A stretch of DNA of 64,000 nt. It comes from Paractinoplanes pyxinae. GTDB taxonomy: Bacteria; Actinomycetota; Actinomycetes; Mycobacteriales; Micromonosporaceae. Each line of letters begins with the position of its first letter. Positions within the stretch are counted from its first letter, which is position 1. Of the stretch, positions 50,801 through 58,358 are shown one piece after another. The translations under genes were made by a program, and so were the position numbers. The stretch is from assembly GCF_026626335.1 (NCBI RefSeq), contig NZ_JAPNTZ010000008.1, forward strand, positions 186,001 to 250,000. The letters are read 5' to 3'. The notes beneath the pieces were generated by a model. It made no database searches, was not told where the DNA came from, and was given only the letters and a program-made list of their open reading frames with translations.

Positions 50801-51708
50801 TCGGCCGGACGCTCAACAACTACATGATTGCCACCTGGGGGTCGGCCGACCGGAACGCGCGCTGGCTCGAGGCGGTGGAGGAGTCGCTTGCGCTCAACGG
50901 GCTTCCGCTGCGCACCGAGTTCTTCGCGCGGCTGCACCGCGGGCCGTTGTTGCTGCATCTGGGGGACGCGGCCGGCTTCGAGGCCGACCTGGCGGCGGCG
51001 ACCCGGCTCGCGGCCCGGCTCACCGGACCCGACGTACGGCCGCACCTGCTCTATCAAGAGACCGGTCGGGCCATGCTGCGCGGGCGGTGGGCTGAAGGCG
51101 AGGAGAGCGCCGACCAGGCGTACGCGCAATTCCGGCAGACGAGTCTGTGGGGTGCACGTTTCTGTCGCATCCTGCACGTTTTCACGTTCCGGGGTCGCGA
51201 CGGCCGGCTCGGCGACGCGTTGGCCGAACTGGTGGACGGCGCCGAGGAGATGAACGTTCCGCTGCTGCACGGGACGGCGGTTGTCGCCGCGGCCAAGTCG
51301 GGCAACCTGACCGAGGCGCGGCGGCTGCGGCGGCGGTGGCCGGACGTGGTGCCGCGCGACTGGACGACGGACGCGGTATTGGTCGTGCAGGCGTGGATCT
51401 CGCTCGCTCTCGGCGGTGATCTGTCCGCGGCGTACGAGTCACTTCTGCCCTACCGCGGCCGGCAGATCGTGGTCGGGACGGCCGGCGCCTGCTGGGGCTC
51501 GTACGACCTGGAACTGGCCCGCCTGGCCACGGCCCTGGGACGCGATGCCGAGGCCGCCGCCCACCGAGATGCCGCGGCCGCCCTGGGCGAGGCGGTCGGG
51601 TCACCCTGGCAGGTGAAGGAAGCCCGCGGGCAGGAGACCAAGCGCGAGCGGGCGAGTAAAGGAGCGCAGGGGCAGGCGAGTAAGGAAGCGCGCGGGCAGG
51701 AAACGTAA
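47857..51708 (+). CDS. BTAD/SARP-like regulator with ATPase and TPR domains and a repeat linker
   Basis: A 1283-aa regulator. Order of domains: OmpR-type winged helix (about residues 1-95), BTAD helical domain (about 100-250), a Ser/Glu/Arg/Ala/Asn-rich linker (about 253-460), a STAND/AAA-type ATPase with Walker A GEAGIGKTR (about 496) and Walker B LLIVLDDVQ (about 580), then TPR-like repeats to about 1260. This is the AfsR-like layout of ATP-gated activators of antibiotic or stress genes. The linker is seven copies of a 20-aa unit (SERSVGERATSDNIAHNRAA-type) coded by 60-bp DNA repeats. The extreme C-terminus (EARGQET, SKEARGQET) is also repetitive. It is divergent from YCII-sigma. Confidence 0.9.
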   Translation: MRFRLLGPLEVRTVDGTPADPGGPKPRALLTLLLSEAGRVVSVDRVMAALWGDNPPPGATGTVQSYVSQLRRLLGKNLIVTRSPGYLADVDPADIDLLRLPALLDEAAELDPAHRPTPPRPDDLHAAAKLLTEAVDLWRGEPLADLPDDPQVVAARSRLAELHLLARHRRAACWIELGRTAEAITELEGLVAEHPLREELWAELIKALYRAGRQADALNAYRRCAQILADELGIDPSPNLRALETAVLRQDRAMSERATNEHFLSERATHDKVPSERARSAAGEHSLSERTADDLDMSSNATTARMAVERSLSERATSDNAAHNSAANERSTSERATSDNIAHDSAASERSVSERATSDNAAYHGAASERSMGEHAASDNAAHNNAASERSVGERATSDNIAHNRAASERSVGERATSDNIAHNRAASERSVGERTTSDNIAHNPAASERSASERATSGRLIGERALVGRRAEQSRLRAALGEVTRGSGAVIVLEGEAGIGKTRLAEAAAAMAGAQGWRSVWSRCADDAGVPALWPWLQVLERLDGGGLHGAADGDPTFALFDELRRRLAGAASATPLLIVLDDVQAADATSLALLALLARHLEGVRLLVVLTVRTVGEELPGEVVDCLAALAREPRAQRIQLTGLTPGDVRELIGGSDELARIVHERTDGNPFFAGELTALVEAEGRVDGLPPSVRDVLDRRLARLPAETVALLRLAAVIGRDADLPLLETASGLDAEQVITELEPAVASRVLRFDETAWRWRFSHALVQETLLAGLSRIAAARLHARVAQALSGAAAVDRLAHHYFQAVPVTGAEPARRYAIEAAAAARDQHAHAEAATQTRRALALLGPDDTERHRLLVALGDDLLRAGRLNEAQEVVAEAIAVARRLGDRDKLAAAASVWGGVTLWNWRAYGVVDESLVALLEELAESAGEQDPALRARLLGTLGVELAYSATRRADSVASAERAVEVARSLNDPALLGRTLNNYMIATWGSADRNARWLEAVEESLALNGLPLRTEFFARLHRGPLLLHLGDAAGFEADLAAATRLAARLTGPDVRPHLLYQETGRAMLRGRWAEGEESADQAYAQFRQTSLWGARFCRILHVFTFRGRDGRLGDALAELVDGAEEMNVPLLHGTAVVAAAKSGNLTEARRLRRRWPDVVPRDWTTDAVLVVQAWISLALGGDLSAAYESLLPYRGRQIVVGTAGACWGSYDLELARLATALGRDAEAAAHRDAAAALGEAVGSPWQVKEARGQETKRERASKGAQGQASKEARGQET
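48781..49232. repeat. 60-bp in-frame tandem repeat, seven full copies plus a partial
   Basis: Unit boundaries fall every 60 bp from 48781 (GAGCG start) to 49200, with a partial copy to 49232 and degenerate ancestors at 48601-48780. Copies at 49021 and 49081 differ by one base; the copy at 49141 by a few. The conserved core is GCGAACGTGCAACGAGCGAC. All copies keep the frame open in the BTAD regulator. Confidence 0.95.
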
Positions 51709-51790
51709 GCGCGCGGGCGAGTGAACCAACACGCGGGCAAGAAGACCCAAGCGCGGGCAGGCGAGTGAAGAAGCGCGCGGAAAGTGAAGG
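51608..51790. repeat. Degenerate short repeats across the BTAD stop codon
   Basis: Variants of GCGCGGGCAGG and GCGAGTAAAGGAGCG recur every 25-35 bp from the last codons of the BTAD gene through its stop (51708) into non-coding DNA. The gap 51709-52007 holds the tail of this repeat and the promoter region of the next gene, and no other gene is visible. Confidence 0.6.
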
Positions 51791-52007
51791 AAGCGCTCAT
51801 TGGCGAGCGAAAGAAGGCAACGCGGCGGGAGCGGATCGGCCCGGCAAGAGAAGCAACCCCGCAAGAGTGAGTGAGTCGAGGCCGCCGCGGCACGCCGGCT
51901 GGGAAAAGACGCCCGCAAGGATTTCGCAAGGTGAACCTTAAGCCGATCGCAAGCGAGGTTCGGCAGAGTCCTCGGTGAAGCTACACCGTTGACCGGAAGG
52001 GACCACC

Positions 52008-53384
52008 ATGACCACCGCCGTCGAAACCTTCGAGGCGCTTCGCCGCCGACTCACCGGCGCGCTCGCCGTGCCGGGCGAGCCGCTGTACGCCGCGCTGACG
52101 GCTGGATTCAACGTCGCCATCGCCGCTACGCCGGCCGCCGTCGTCGAAGCGCGCGACGCGCAGGACGTTGTCGAGGCCGTACGGTTCGCGGCCACGACCG
52201 GGCGGGCGGTCGCCGTGCAGGCCACCGGGCACGGGCTGGCGTCCACCTTGGACGGCGCGATCCTCGTGCACACCGGCCGCCTCGACGAGTGCGTGGTGCA
52301 CCCGGACGGCTGGGCCCGGGTCGGCGCCGGGGTGCGCTGGCAGCAGGTGCTCGACGCGGCCGCGCCGCACGGGCTGGCCCCGCTGTGCGGTTCGGCGCCG
52401 GCCGTCGGAGTCGTCGGCTACACGACCGGCGGCGGGCTGGGACCGGTCGCGCGGACTTACGGCTGGGCTTCCGATCGCGTACGGGCCATCGAGATCGTCA
52501 CCGGCGACGGGGTGCCGCGCCGGGTGACCGCAACCGAGGAGCCCGACCTGTTCTGGGGCGTGCGCGGCGGCAAGGGGGCGCTCGGCATCGTCACGGCGCT
52601 CGAGTTCGACCTGGTTCCGCTGCCTGAGGTGTACGCCGGTGCGCTGTACTTCGCGGGCGCCGACGCGCACGCCGTTGTGCACCGCTGGCGTGAGTGGTCG
52701 TCCGCGTTGCCGGCCGAGGCGACCACTTCGCTGGCCCTGCTGCAGTTGCCGCCGATGCCGGGCGTGCCCGAGCCGCTGGCCGGCAAGTTCTCGGTCGCGG
52801 TCCGGTTCGCGTGGACGGGTTCTCAGGCCTCGGGTGAGGCCGTGCTCGCGCCGATGCGGGCTGCGGCTGAACCCCTGATCGATGCCGTGCAGACCATCCC
52901 GTACGCGGGAATTGGAATGGTTCACGCCGACCCGGTCGACCCGATGCCGGTGGTCGAGGACACCGACCTGCTGACCGCGCTGCCCGCCGAGGCCGTGGAC
53001 GCGCTGCTGGCCGTGGCCGGGCCGGACGCCCGCTCGCCGCAGGTGATCGTCGAGCTGCGCCAGCTCGGTGGCGCCCTGGCCGCCGAACCCGCCCAGCCGA
53101 GCGCCCTGTGCCACCGCGACGCCGCGTTCGTGCTCACGATCATCGGCGTTCCCGTGCCGCCGATCGCCGACGCCCTCGTCCCGCACGCCGCCGCCGTCCG
53201 CGCGGCGCTGGGCCCGTGGGCCACCGGCGGCGCCCTGCCGAACCACGGCGCGGCGGCCGGCCCGGAGCGGATCGCCCGCTCCTACGACGCCGAGACGCTG
53301 ACCCGGCTGATCGAGCTGACCGAGCGCTACGACCCGGCCCACGTGCTGCGCGCCGGCCAGGTCCCGGTCCGCCCGGCCGCCTGA
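52008..53384 (+). CDS. FAD-linked oxidase, berberine-bridge/PCMH type
   Basis: A 458-aa flavoenzyme. The FAD-binding PCMH domain occupies about residues 35-215: GRAVAVQATGHGLAS with the His that usually anchors FAD, and VGVVGYTTGGGLGPVARTYG. The C-terminal substrate domain follows, but the usual BBE terminal motif is not obvious. A GGAAGGGA ribosome site precedes the ATG. Such enzymes oxidise alcohols, sugars or secondary metabolites. It lies 299 bp downstream of the BTAD regulator, which may control it. Confidence 0.88.
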   Translation: MTTAVETFEALRRRLTGALAVPGEPLYAALTAGFNVAIAATPAAVVEARDAQDVVEAVRFAATTGRAVAVQATGHGLASTLDGAILVHTGRLDECVVHPDGWARVGAGVRWQQVLDAAAPHGLAPLCGSAPAVGVVGYTTGGGLGPVARTYGWASDRVRAIEIVTGDGVPRRVTATEEPDLFWGVRGGKGALGIVTALEFDLVPLPEVYAGALYFAGADAHAVVHRWREWSSALPAEATTSLALLQLPPMPGVPEPLAGKFSVAVRFAWTGSQASGEAVLAPMRAAAEPLIDAVQTIPYAGIGMVHADPVDPMPVVEDTDLLTALPAEAVDALLAVAGPDARSPQVIVELRQLGGALAAEPAQPSALCHRDAAFVLTIIGVPVPPIADALVPHAAAVRAALGPWATGGALPNHGAAAGPERIARSYDAETLTRLIELTERYDPAHVLRAGQVPVRPAA

Positions 53385-53400
53385 CAGCCGGACGCCCGCG

Positions 53401-53520
53401 GCGCGTGAACTAGGCGGGGTCACGCGCCGCGGCACCGGCAACTCTGCGGCGCGCGACCTGGCGGGGTCGCGCGTTGCCGTACCGGGAACTCTGCGGCGCG
53501 CGACCTGGCGCGGTCGCGCA
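53401..53520. repeat. 47-bp tandem repeat, about three copies, after the oxidase gene
   Basis: AACTCTGCGGCGCGCGACCT at 53440 recurs at 53487, 47 bp on, and the preceding block from 53401 is a more diverged copy. It lies between two genes on the same strand, unlike the repeats at convergent ends. Confidence 0.8.
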
Positions 53521-53586
53521 GCACGATTCGTTTCTCCCCCACCGCGCATGATTCGGCGGGCGCGGACGGCGTTCTACCGTCGGGCG

Positions 53587-54234
53587 ATGACGGACGGGAA
53601 CGCACCCAGCCGGCCGGGCTACGCGCCGGTGATCGGGCTGATCATCTTCACGTACGTGCTGGCCACGTCGGTCACCGAGCGGGTCGGCGTGGCCCTTGTG
53701 CTGGTCGTTCAGGTCGGCACGGTCTGGTACGTGCTGCGGCTGGCCTCGATCCGCCCGCATCTGCGCAACGCAGCCACCGCCGTCTTCGTCCTGGCGGTGG
53801 TCTCCGCCGTCTGGGCGCTCGTCTTTCCAACCAACTGGTTGGTCGGGCTGACGTTTCTGGCCGGCTGTGTCCTGTACGCGATTGCTCCCCTGGCCATCGT
53901 GGCGGACGTCGCCCGCCGTGCCGTCGACCGGGAACTGCTGCTCGGCGCACTCGCCGCTTACCTCATGCTGGGCATGGCGTTCGGCTTCGCGTACCGCTGC
54001 ATCGCCCTGCTGCAGCCCGGCCCGTTCTTCGGCGACGCCGGCGACGCCGCCCTGCCCGACGCCCTGTTCTTCAGCTTCGTCACGTTGACCACCACCGGGT
54101 ACGGCGATCTGGTGCCGACCGGCAACCCGGGCCGCAGCCTGGCCGTGCTCGAGGCCCTGACCGGCCAACTCTTCCTCGTGACAGCGGTCGCCAAGGTGGT
54201 CGAGGCCTGGCGCCCCCGCCGCCGTCGCGACTGA
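53587..54234 (+). CDS. Two-pore-domain-type potassium channel protein
   Basis: A 215-aa membrane protein. About five to six hydrophobic segments include VIGLIIFTYVLATSV, VGVALVLVVQVGTVWYVL and a C-terminal helix VLEALTGQLFLVTAVAKVV. The pore region reads FFSFVTLTTTGYGDLVPTG with the TGYGD selectivity filter near residue 170. The single filter per chain implies a tetramer. The start at ATG 53587 is preferred over 53548. No ligand-binding domain is attached. Confidence 0.85.
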   Translation: MTDGNAPSRPGYAPVIGLIIFTYVLATSVTERVGVALVLVVQVGTVWYVLRLASIRPHLRNAATAVFVLAVVSAVWALVFPTNWLVGLTFLAGCVLYAIAPLAIVADVARRAVDRELLLGALAAYLMLGMAFGFAYRCIALLQPGPFFGDAGDAALPDALFFSFVTLTTTGYGDLVPTGNPGRSLAVLEALTGQLFLVTAVAKVVEAWRPRRRRD

Positions 54235-54272
54235 ATCCCATCAGCCACGAACCAAGGCCTGGCGCCACTGAC

Positions 54273-55019
54273 TCACATCAGCCAGGGGTCCATGCCGGAG
54301 CTGCCCTGGGGTGGGTCGGCGATGATCGGCGGGGGTGGACGGCGGCGCCGAAGCACTCGGGCCAGGCGTGCGACGATCACGCCGCCCGGCCCTGGCAGGC
54401 CGAAGCCCAGCCGCGTCAGGTCGCGCGCACCCGGACCGGTTGGGATGTCCCGCGGCAGTGTCGCGACGGCTACCAGCCAGGTTGGCAGCGCAAGCAGCCG
54501 CAGCATGCGGGCCAGTCGCTCCGACTCGATCACGCTTTCCGGGTCCAGGTGCTCGTCCAGCAGCTCGGCCAGCTCCCCGCCGCGCTCGGGATGGCCGGCC
54601 GCCTCCGCGAACTCGTCGGCCGACGAGACACCCAGCGGGTCGTCGAGAACGTCCTCCTCGGCCCCGGGCTCGCGCGACGGGTCGCTCACGTAGCGCCCGA
54701 CCTCTTCGTCACCGGTCCAGGCCACCACGGCCAGCTGACGGTCGGCCAGCACCCGCAGCACCAGCACAGTCGCCTTCAGGTCCTGGGCCAGCGCCTCGCC
54801 GACGCCGGCTATCCCCCGCCGCTTCGTGGCCACGGCGCCGCTCCCGGGCACGGCGATCACCGGCAGCCAGCCGCCCTCGGCGGGTCCGACCCATCCGGTG
54901 AACCGGATCCGCCGGAGCACCTCAAGTACGGCGGCGGCCTCGCCGTCGCGGACCAGGGCCACGGCGTACGAGTCACCGACCGGCCCGCCGACCTCGGCGC
55001 CGGCACCTAACGGGTACAT
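54273..55019 (-). CDS. Conserved hypothetical protein
   Basis: A 248-aa mostly soluble protein. The first half resembles a mixed alpha/beta domain (SYAVALVRDGEAAAVLEVLR, TVLVLRVLADRQLAVVAWTG). The acidic middle (SREPGAEEDVLDDP) and the Pro/Arg-rich tail look disordered. A hydrophobic stretch LLALPTWLVAVATLP could be a membrane helix. No family is recognised. Both flanking genes are independent units, so context gives no function. Confidence 0.6.
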   Translation of the reverse strand: MYPLGAGAEVGGPVGDSYAVALVRDGEAAAVLEVLRRIRFTGWVGPAEGGWLPVIAVPGSGAVATKRRGIAGVGEALAQDLKATVLVLRVLADRQLAVVAWTGDEEVGRYVSDPSREPGAEEDVLDDPLGVSSADEFAEAAGHPERGGELAELLDEHLDPESVIESERLARMLRLLALPTWLVAVATLPRDIPTGPGARDLTRLGFGLPGPGGVIVARLARVLRRRRPPPPIIADPPQGSSGMDPWLM

Positions 55020-55043
55020 GCTCCGATGGTCCCACCTGCGTCG

Positions 55044-55754
55044 TCAGGCCGCCGAGGGCACTCCCAGCAGGTCGAGCAGCCGCCGGCGCAGCACCCCGAA
55101 ACCCGGTGCGTCCGGGGCCCGCGGATGCTCCAGCTCGACCGGCAGATCGGCGGCGATCACGCCTCGATCCAGAACCAGGGCGCGGTCGGCCAGCAGCAAG
55201 GCCTCCTCGACGTCGTGGGTGACCAGCAGGGCGGCGAAGCCGTGACGGGCCCGCAGCCGGCCGAACAGCTGCTGCATGCGCAGGCGGGTCAACGCGTCCA
55301 GGGCGCCGAACGGCTCGTCCAGCAGCAGCACCGATGGTTCGCGGGCCAGGGCCCGGGCGAACGCCACCCGCTGGGCCTGCCCGCCGGACAGCTCGATCGG
55401 CCACGCCCGCGCCCGGTCGGCCAGGCCCACCTCGGCCAGGGCGTCGGTGCAACGCGTACGGTCGTCGACCCCCAGGCCGACGTTGTCGATCACCCGCTTC
55501 CACGGCAGCAGGCGATGCTCCTGGAACACCACCGCATGCTGGGCCGGCACGGTGAAGTCGCCCGAGGCGGCCGGGTCCAGGCCGGCCAAAATGCGGAGCA
55601 AAGTGCTCTTGCCGGAGCCGCTGCCACCCAGCAGGGCGACCACTTCGCCGCGGGCGATGTCCAGGTCGGCGCCGTCGAGCACAGTGACCGGTCCGAAGGC
55701 TCGGCGGACGCCCCGGGCCCGTACGACTAAGTCGCTTGCAGTCCTCGGCGCCAC
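55044..55754 (-). CDS. ssuB: ABC transporter ATP-binding protein (sulfonate/nitrate/taurine class)
   Basis: A 236-aa ATPase. Walker A GGSGSGKSTLLRI, Q-loop VVFQEHRLLPW, signature LSGGQAQRVAFARAL and Walker B LLLDEPFGALD are all intact, followed by the H-loop THDVEEAL. The LLPW after the Q-loop is typical of SsuB/TauB. The GTG at 55754 has GAGGAG about 9 nt upstream and overlaps the end of the permease gene by 28 bp. Substrate class is inferred from the linked binding protein. Confidence 0.88.
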   Translation of the reverse strand: MAPRTASDLVVRARGVRRAFGPVTVLDGADLDIARGEVVALLGGSGSGKSTLLRILAGLDPAASGDFTVPAQHAVVFQEHRLLPWKRVIDNVGLGVDDRTRCTDALAEVGLADRARAWPIELSGGQAQRVAFARALAREPSVLLLDEPFGALDALTRLRMQQLFGRLRARHGFAALLVTHDVEEALLLADRALVLDRGVIAADLPVELEHPRAPDAPGFGVLRRRLLDLLGVPSAA

Positions 55755-56548
55755 GCCAGGGTTCTCCTCTCGAGGATGCGGAGCAGCAGGTCGGAGAGCA
55801 GCCCGAGGCCGGCGTAGACGAACAGGCCCAGCACCACGACGTCGGTCTGGCTGAACTCGCGGGCCTCCATCATGAGGAAGCCGATGCCGTTCTGCGTGTT
55901 GGTCTGCTCGCCTACCACCAGGCTCAGCCAGGCAGCCCCGATGGCCAGCCGTAGGCCCAGGAACAGCGAGGGCAACGCACCCGGCAGCACGACGTGGCGG
56001 ATCCGCTGCCACGTGTTCAGGCCGCAGGTACGGGCCGCTTCGACCAGTCGCTCGTCGATGTCGCGAATTCCCGCGTACGTGTTGAAGTAGAGCGGGAAGA
56101 ACGCGCCCAGCGCGACCAGCGTGATCTTCATCGACTCGCCGATGCCGACCCAGATGATCAGCAGCGGCACCAGCGCCAGGTGCGGCAGCATGCGGGCCAT
56201 CTGCACCGGCGGATCGATGGCGTCGTCACCGGCCCGCAGCAGCCCGGCCACCGAGCCCAGCACCAGCGCGAGCGTCCCGCCGATGAGCAGCCCGATGGCG
56301 GCCCGGGTGAGCGAGTCGAGCAGGTGGTCGCCGAGCGTGCCGTCCCGGGCGAGCCGCCAGCCGGTCTGCAGCACTGTGCTCGGCGCCGGCAGTTTGTCCT
56401 CCGCGATCACGCCGGTCCGCGACGCCGTCTCCCACAAGACAAGGATGAGGACGGGGCTGATTGTGCGCTGCCAACGGACGCGCCGCTTCGCCTTTTGCGG
56501 CGGCTGGGCCGAGGCGACATCGGAGTCGGGCGCCGCTACGAGGGTCAC
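55727..56548 (-). CDS. ssuC: ABC transporter permease (sulfonate class)
   Basis: A 273-aa membrane protein with about six helices (ISPVLILVLWETASRTGVIA, AAIGLLIGGTLALVLGSVAG and others). The cytoplasmic EAA loop reads EAARTCGLNTWQRIRHVVLPGALPS, shown in parts, and binds the ATPase. The GTG overlaps the stop of the binding-protein gene (GTGA), so the three genes are coupled in the order binding protein, permease, ATPase. Confidence 0.88.
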   Translation of the reverse strand: MTLVAAPDSDVASAQPPQKAKRRVRWQRTISPVLILVLWETASRTGVIAEDKLPAPSTVLQTGWRLARDGTLGDHLLDSLTRAAIGLLIGGTLALVLGSVAGLLRAGDDAIDPPVQMARMLPHLALVPLLIIWVGIGESMKITLVALGAFFPLYFNTYAGIRDIDERLVEAARTCGLNTWQRIRHVVLPGALPSLFLGLRLAIGAAWLSLVVGEQTNTQNGIGFLMMEAREFSQTDVVVLGLFVYAGLGLLSDLLLRILERRTLAWRRGLQAT

Positions 56549-57495
56549 GGCGCGGCCTCGGCGAACCGTGGGTCCACCAGCGACTTGACGTCCACCTTGC
56601 CGGGAATGAGCTCCAGACCGGCGAAACCGTCCGCGATGGCCTGCAACTCGTCGCCGATCGAGGCGTCCAGCTGGTCGACCGGCTGGGCCGCGCGGGCCAG
56701 CGCCCGCTTGGTGGTCGCCTCGTCGATCTTGAGCTCCGGCGCCAGGACCTGCGCACGCTCGTCGGGATGCCCGATTCCCCACGCGGTCGTTTTCTCGTAC
56801 GTACGAAGGAAGCTCTTGATTTGCTCGGTCTTCAGCCCCGCGGCGTCCTTGCCCACCAGCAGGTACTCACGGTTGTTGGCGACCCCGGTGGCGTCGGCCA
56901 GGATCTGGACGCCCGGCTGCTCGGCCAGCGCGAAATAGGGATCCCAGATGATCCAGGCGTCGACCTGGTCGTTGTCGAAGGCCGGCCGCCCCTCGGCGGG
57001 CTTGAGGTACTTCACGTTGATGTCGGAGAGCTTCATGTTGTTGGCCTCGAGCAGCTTCAGCAGCAGCCAGTGCACGTTGGAGCCCTTGTTGAGCGCGACC
57101 GTCTTGCCCTTGAGGTCGGCGAAACTCTTGTAGCCCTTGGCTTTCTTGACGAGCACCGCCTCGCTCTTGGGCGACGGCGCCCCGACCCCCGCGATCACGA
57201 ACTGCGTCTTGGCCGCCGCCGCGAAGATCGGCGGCGCCTCACCGGTCTGCCCGACGTCGATGGCGCCGGCCTTCAACGCCTCGGTCAACGCCGGCCCGCT
57301 CTCGAACAGCGACCAGGTAACGCCCGGCGCGTCCCCCCGCGCCTTGACGAGACTCAGCCCGCCGAACCGCTGATAGCCGATGCGCAGCCCGCCATCCCCC
57401 TCCGCGGCGTCGGTAGACGAGTCACCGCTGCAGCCACCAAGGGCCACCGCCAGAACCAAGGACGCAAGCACCACAAGCGATCGACGCATGCCCAT
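56545..57495 (-). CDS. ssuA: Sulfonate-type ABC transporter substrate-binding lipoprotein
   Basis: A 316-aa lipoprotein with lipobox ALGGC (Cys about 22). The mature part follows the SsuA/NitT pattern: LRIGYQRFGGLSLVKARG, AGAIDVGQTGEAPPIFA and QVDAWIIWDPYFALAE. It captures aliphatic sulfonates or a related anion outside the membrane; the exact ligand is unproven. ATG 57489 is an alternative start. An inverted repeat just upstream may regulate the operon by sulfur status. Confidence 0.87.
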   Translation of the reverse strand: MGMRRSLVVLASLVLAVALGGCSGDSSTDAAEGDGGLRIGYQRFGGLSLVKARGDAPGVTWSLFESGPALTEALKAGAIDVGQTGEAPPIFAAAAKTQFVIAGVGAPSPKSEAVLVKKAKGYKSFADLKGKTVALNKGSNVHWLLLKLLEANNMKLSDINVKYLKPAEGRPAFDNDQVDAWIIWDPYFALAEQPGVQILADATGVANNREYLLVGKDAAGLKTEQIKSFLRTYEKTTAWGIGHPDERAQVLAPELKIDEATTKRALARAAQPVDQLDASIGDELQAIADGFAGLELIPGKVDVKSLVDPRFAEAAP

Positions 57496-57499
57496 GACT

Positions 57500-57514
57500 C
57501 TATCTAACCGATAG
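57500..57514. promoter_or_regulatory. Inverted repeat at the ssu-type promoter
   Basis: CTATC-TAACC-GATAG is a perfect dyad 5 bp upstream of the ssuA start. Its closeness to the start implies a very short leader and suggests an operator that blocks polymerase. The cognate regulator is not in the window. Confidence 0.5.
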
Positions 57515-57644
57515 GAGATACCGGAAGAGTAGGCGACGCCGGTTCGGCTCTTCGGTTTTCCTCACGTTCAACACAGAGGGGCCGACGTGAGGGCCGCGAA
57601 GCCCGTGAGCAAGTGGAAAATCGCCGTGGCCGGCCTGAGGACCC

Positions 57645-58358
57645 ATGTCCACGGGCCGCACATCCGCTCGGACGGCGCAGGCACTTTCTCGATCCCCCAG
57701 CGCGGAAGCTCGACATCTCCTCAAGCTGTTGCTGGCAAAGCCCCTCCCCGACTGGCGACCCGCGACGACCCCGCCCTACCAACGGGTCCGCCACGACAAA
57801 GCACGAGTTACCTTCCGGCGACTGTCACTGCTTTCCGGCACTCCGCTGGACGCGGCGGAGGCGAGAGTTCCCACAGCGGCCGCGCCGACGTTGATCACGC
57901 TCTTGAGACGCTTCACCACTACCTCCGGCTTGAAAGATTCTCGGACCGAGAAGGCGAGCGCCCGGGTCACCATCGCGCCGGCGGCCGGCGAGCCGGAGCG
58001 ACCTTGGTGGTGCGTCACCACGCAGCTGCACGCAACCCAGCGGGGCGAGGTGGCCCGGTCGGCGCATCTGGCGTCGGCCGAACCAGGGATTGCGCTGTGC
58101 GGCTATGACATAACTTCGGGCGTCCCGAGGCGAGAGATCGGCGTGCGACCCTGCCCCGGCTGCGTCGGCCGGGCCGCCCCGGACGTCCGGCATCGCCTGC
58201 GCAGAGAGAGCAACCGCCGGAGCACGTCGTCGGCCGAGGGGAACTATGCCGTGCGCGCTTACCTCGAGATGACCCTGGGTCCCGACTGCGTGGCGCGGGA
58301 TCTTCCCGGCGGGACGGCGGTCAGCGGCGGCCTGCCCTCACTGGGGCGGCGACGCTAG
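57645..58358 (+). CDS. Uncertain coding region with a Cys-x-x-Cys end
   Basis: An open frame of 237 codons whose coding status is doubtful. Its second half looks protein-like: RGEVARSAHLASAEPGIALC, then GYDI and RPCPGCVGRA, where one Cys plus a CPGC pair could bind zinc as in short actinobacterial proteins. The first half has poor codon bias, and several alternative frames are equally open. The true gene may be shorter or a remnant. The 850 bp from 57496 to 58337 contain nothing else I can support. Confidence 0.35.
   Translation: MSTGRTSARTAQALSRSPSAEARHLLKLLLAKPLPDWRPATTPPYQRVRHDKARVTFRRLSLLSGTPLDAAEARVPTAAAPTLITLLRRFTTTSGLKDSRTEKASARVTIAPAAGEPERPWWCVTTQLHATQRGEVARSAHLASAEPGIALCGYDITSGVPRREIGVRPCPGCVGRAAPDVRHRLRRESNRRSTSSAEGNYAVRAYLEMTLGPDCVARDLPGGTAVSGGLPSLGRRR

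Noticed and set aside
48598..51270. A very long minus-strand open frame opposite the BTAD gene, with repeated Cys-Thr-Phe-Ala segments
   Set aside because: It is antisense to a clear multidomain protein; the repetition is only the complement of the 60-bp array, and high GC keeps antisense frames open.
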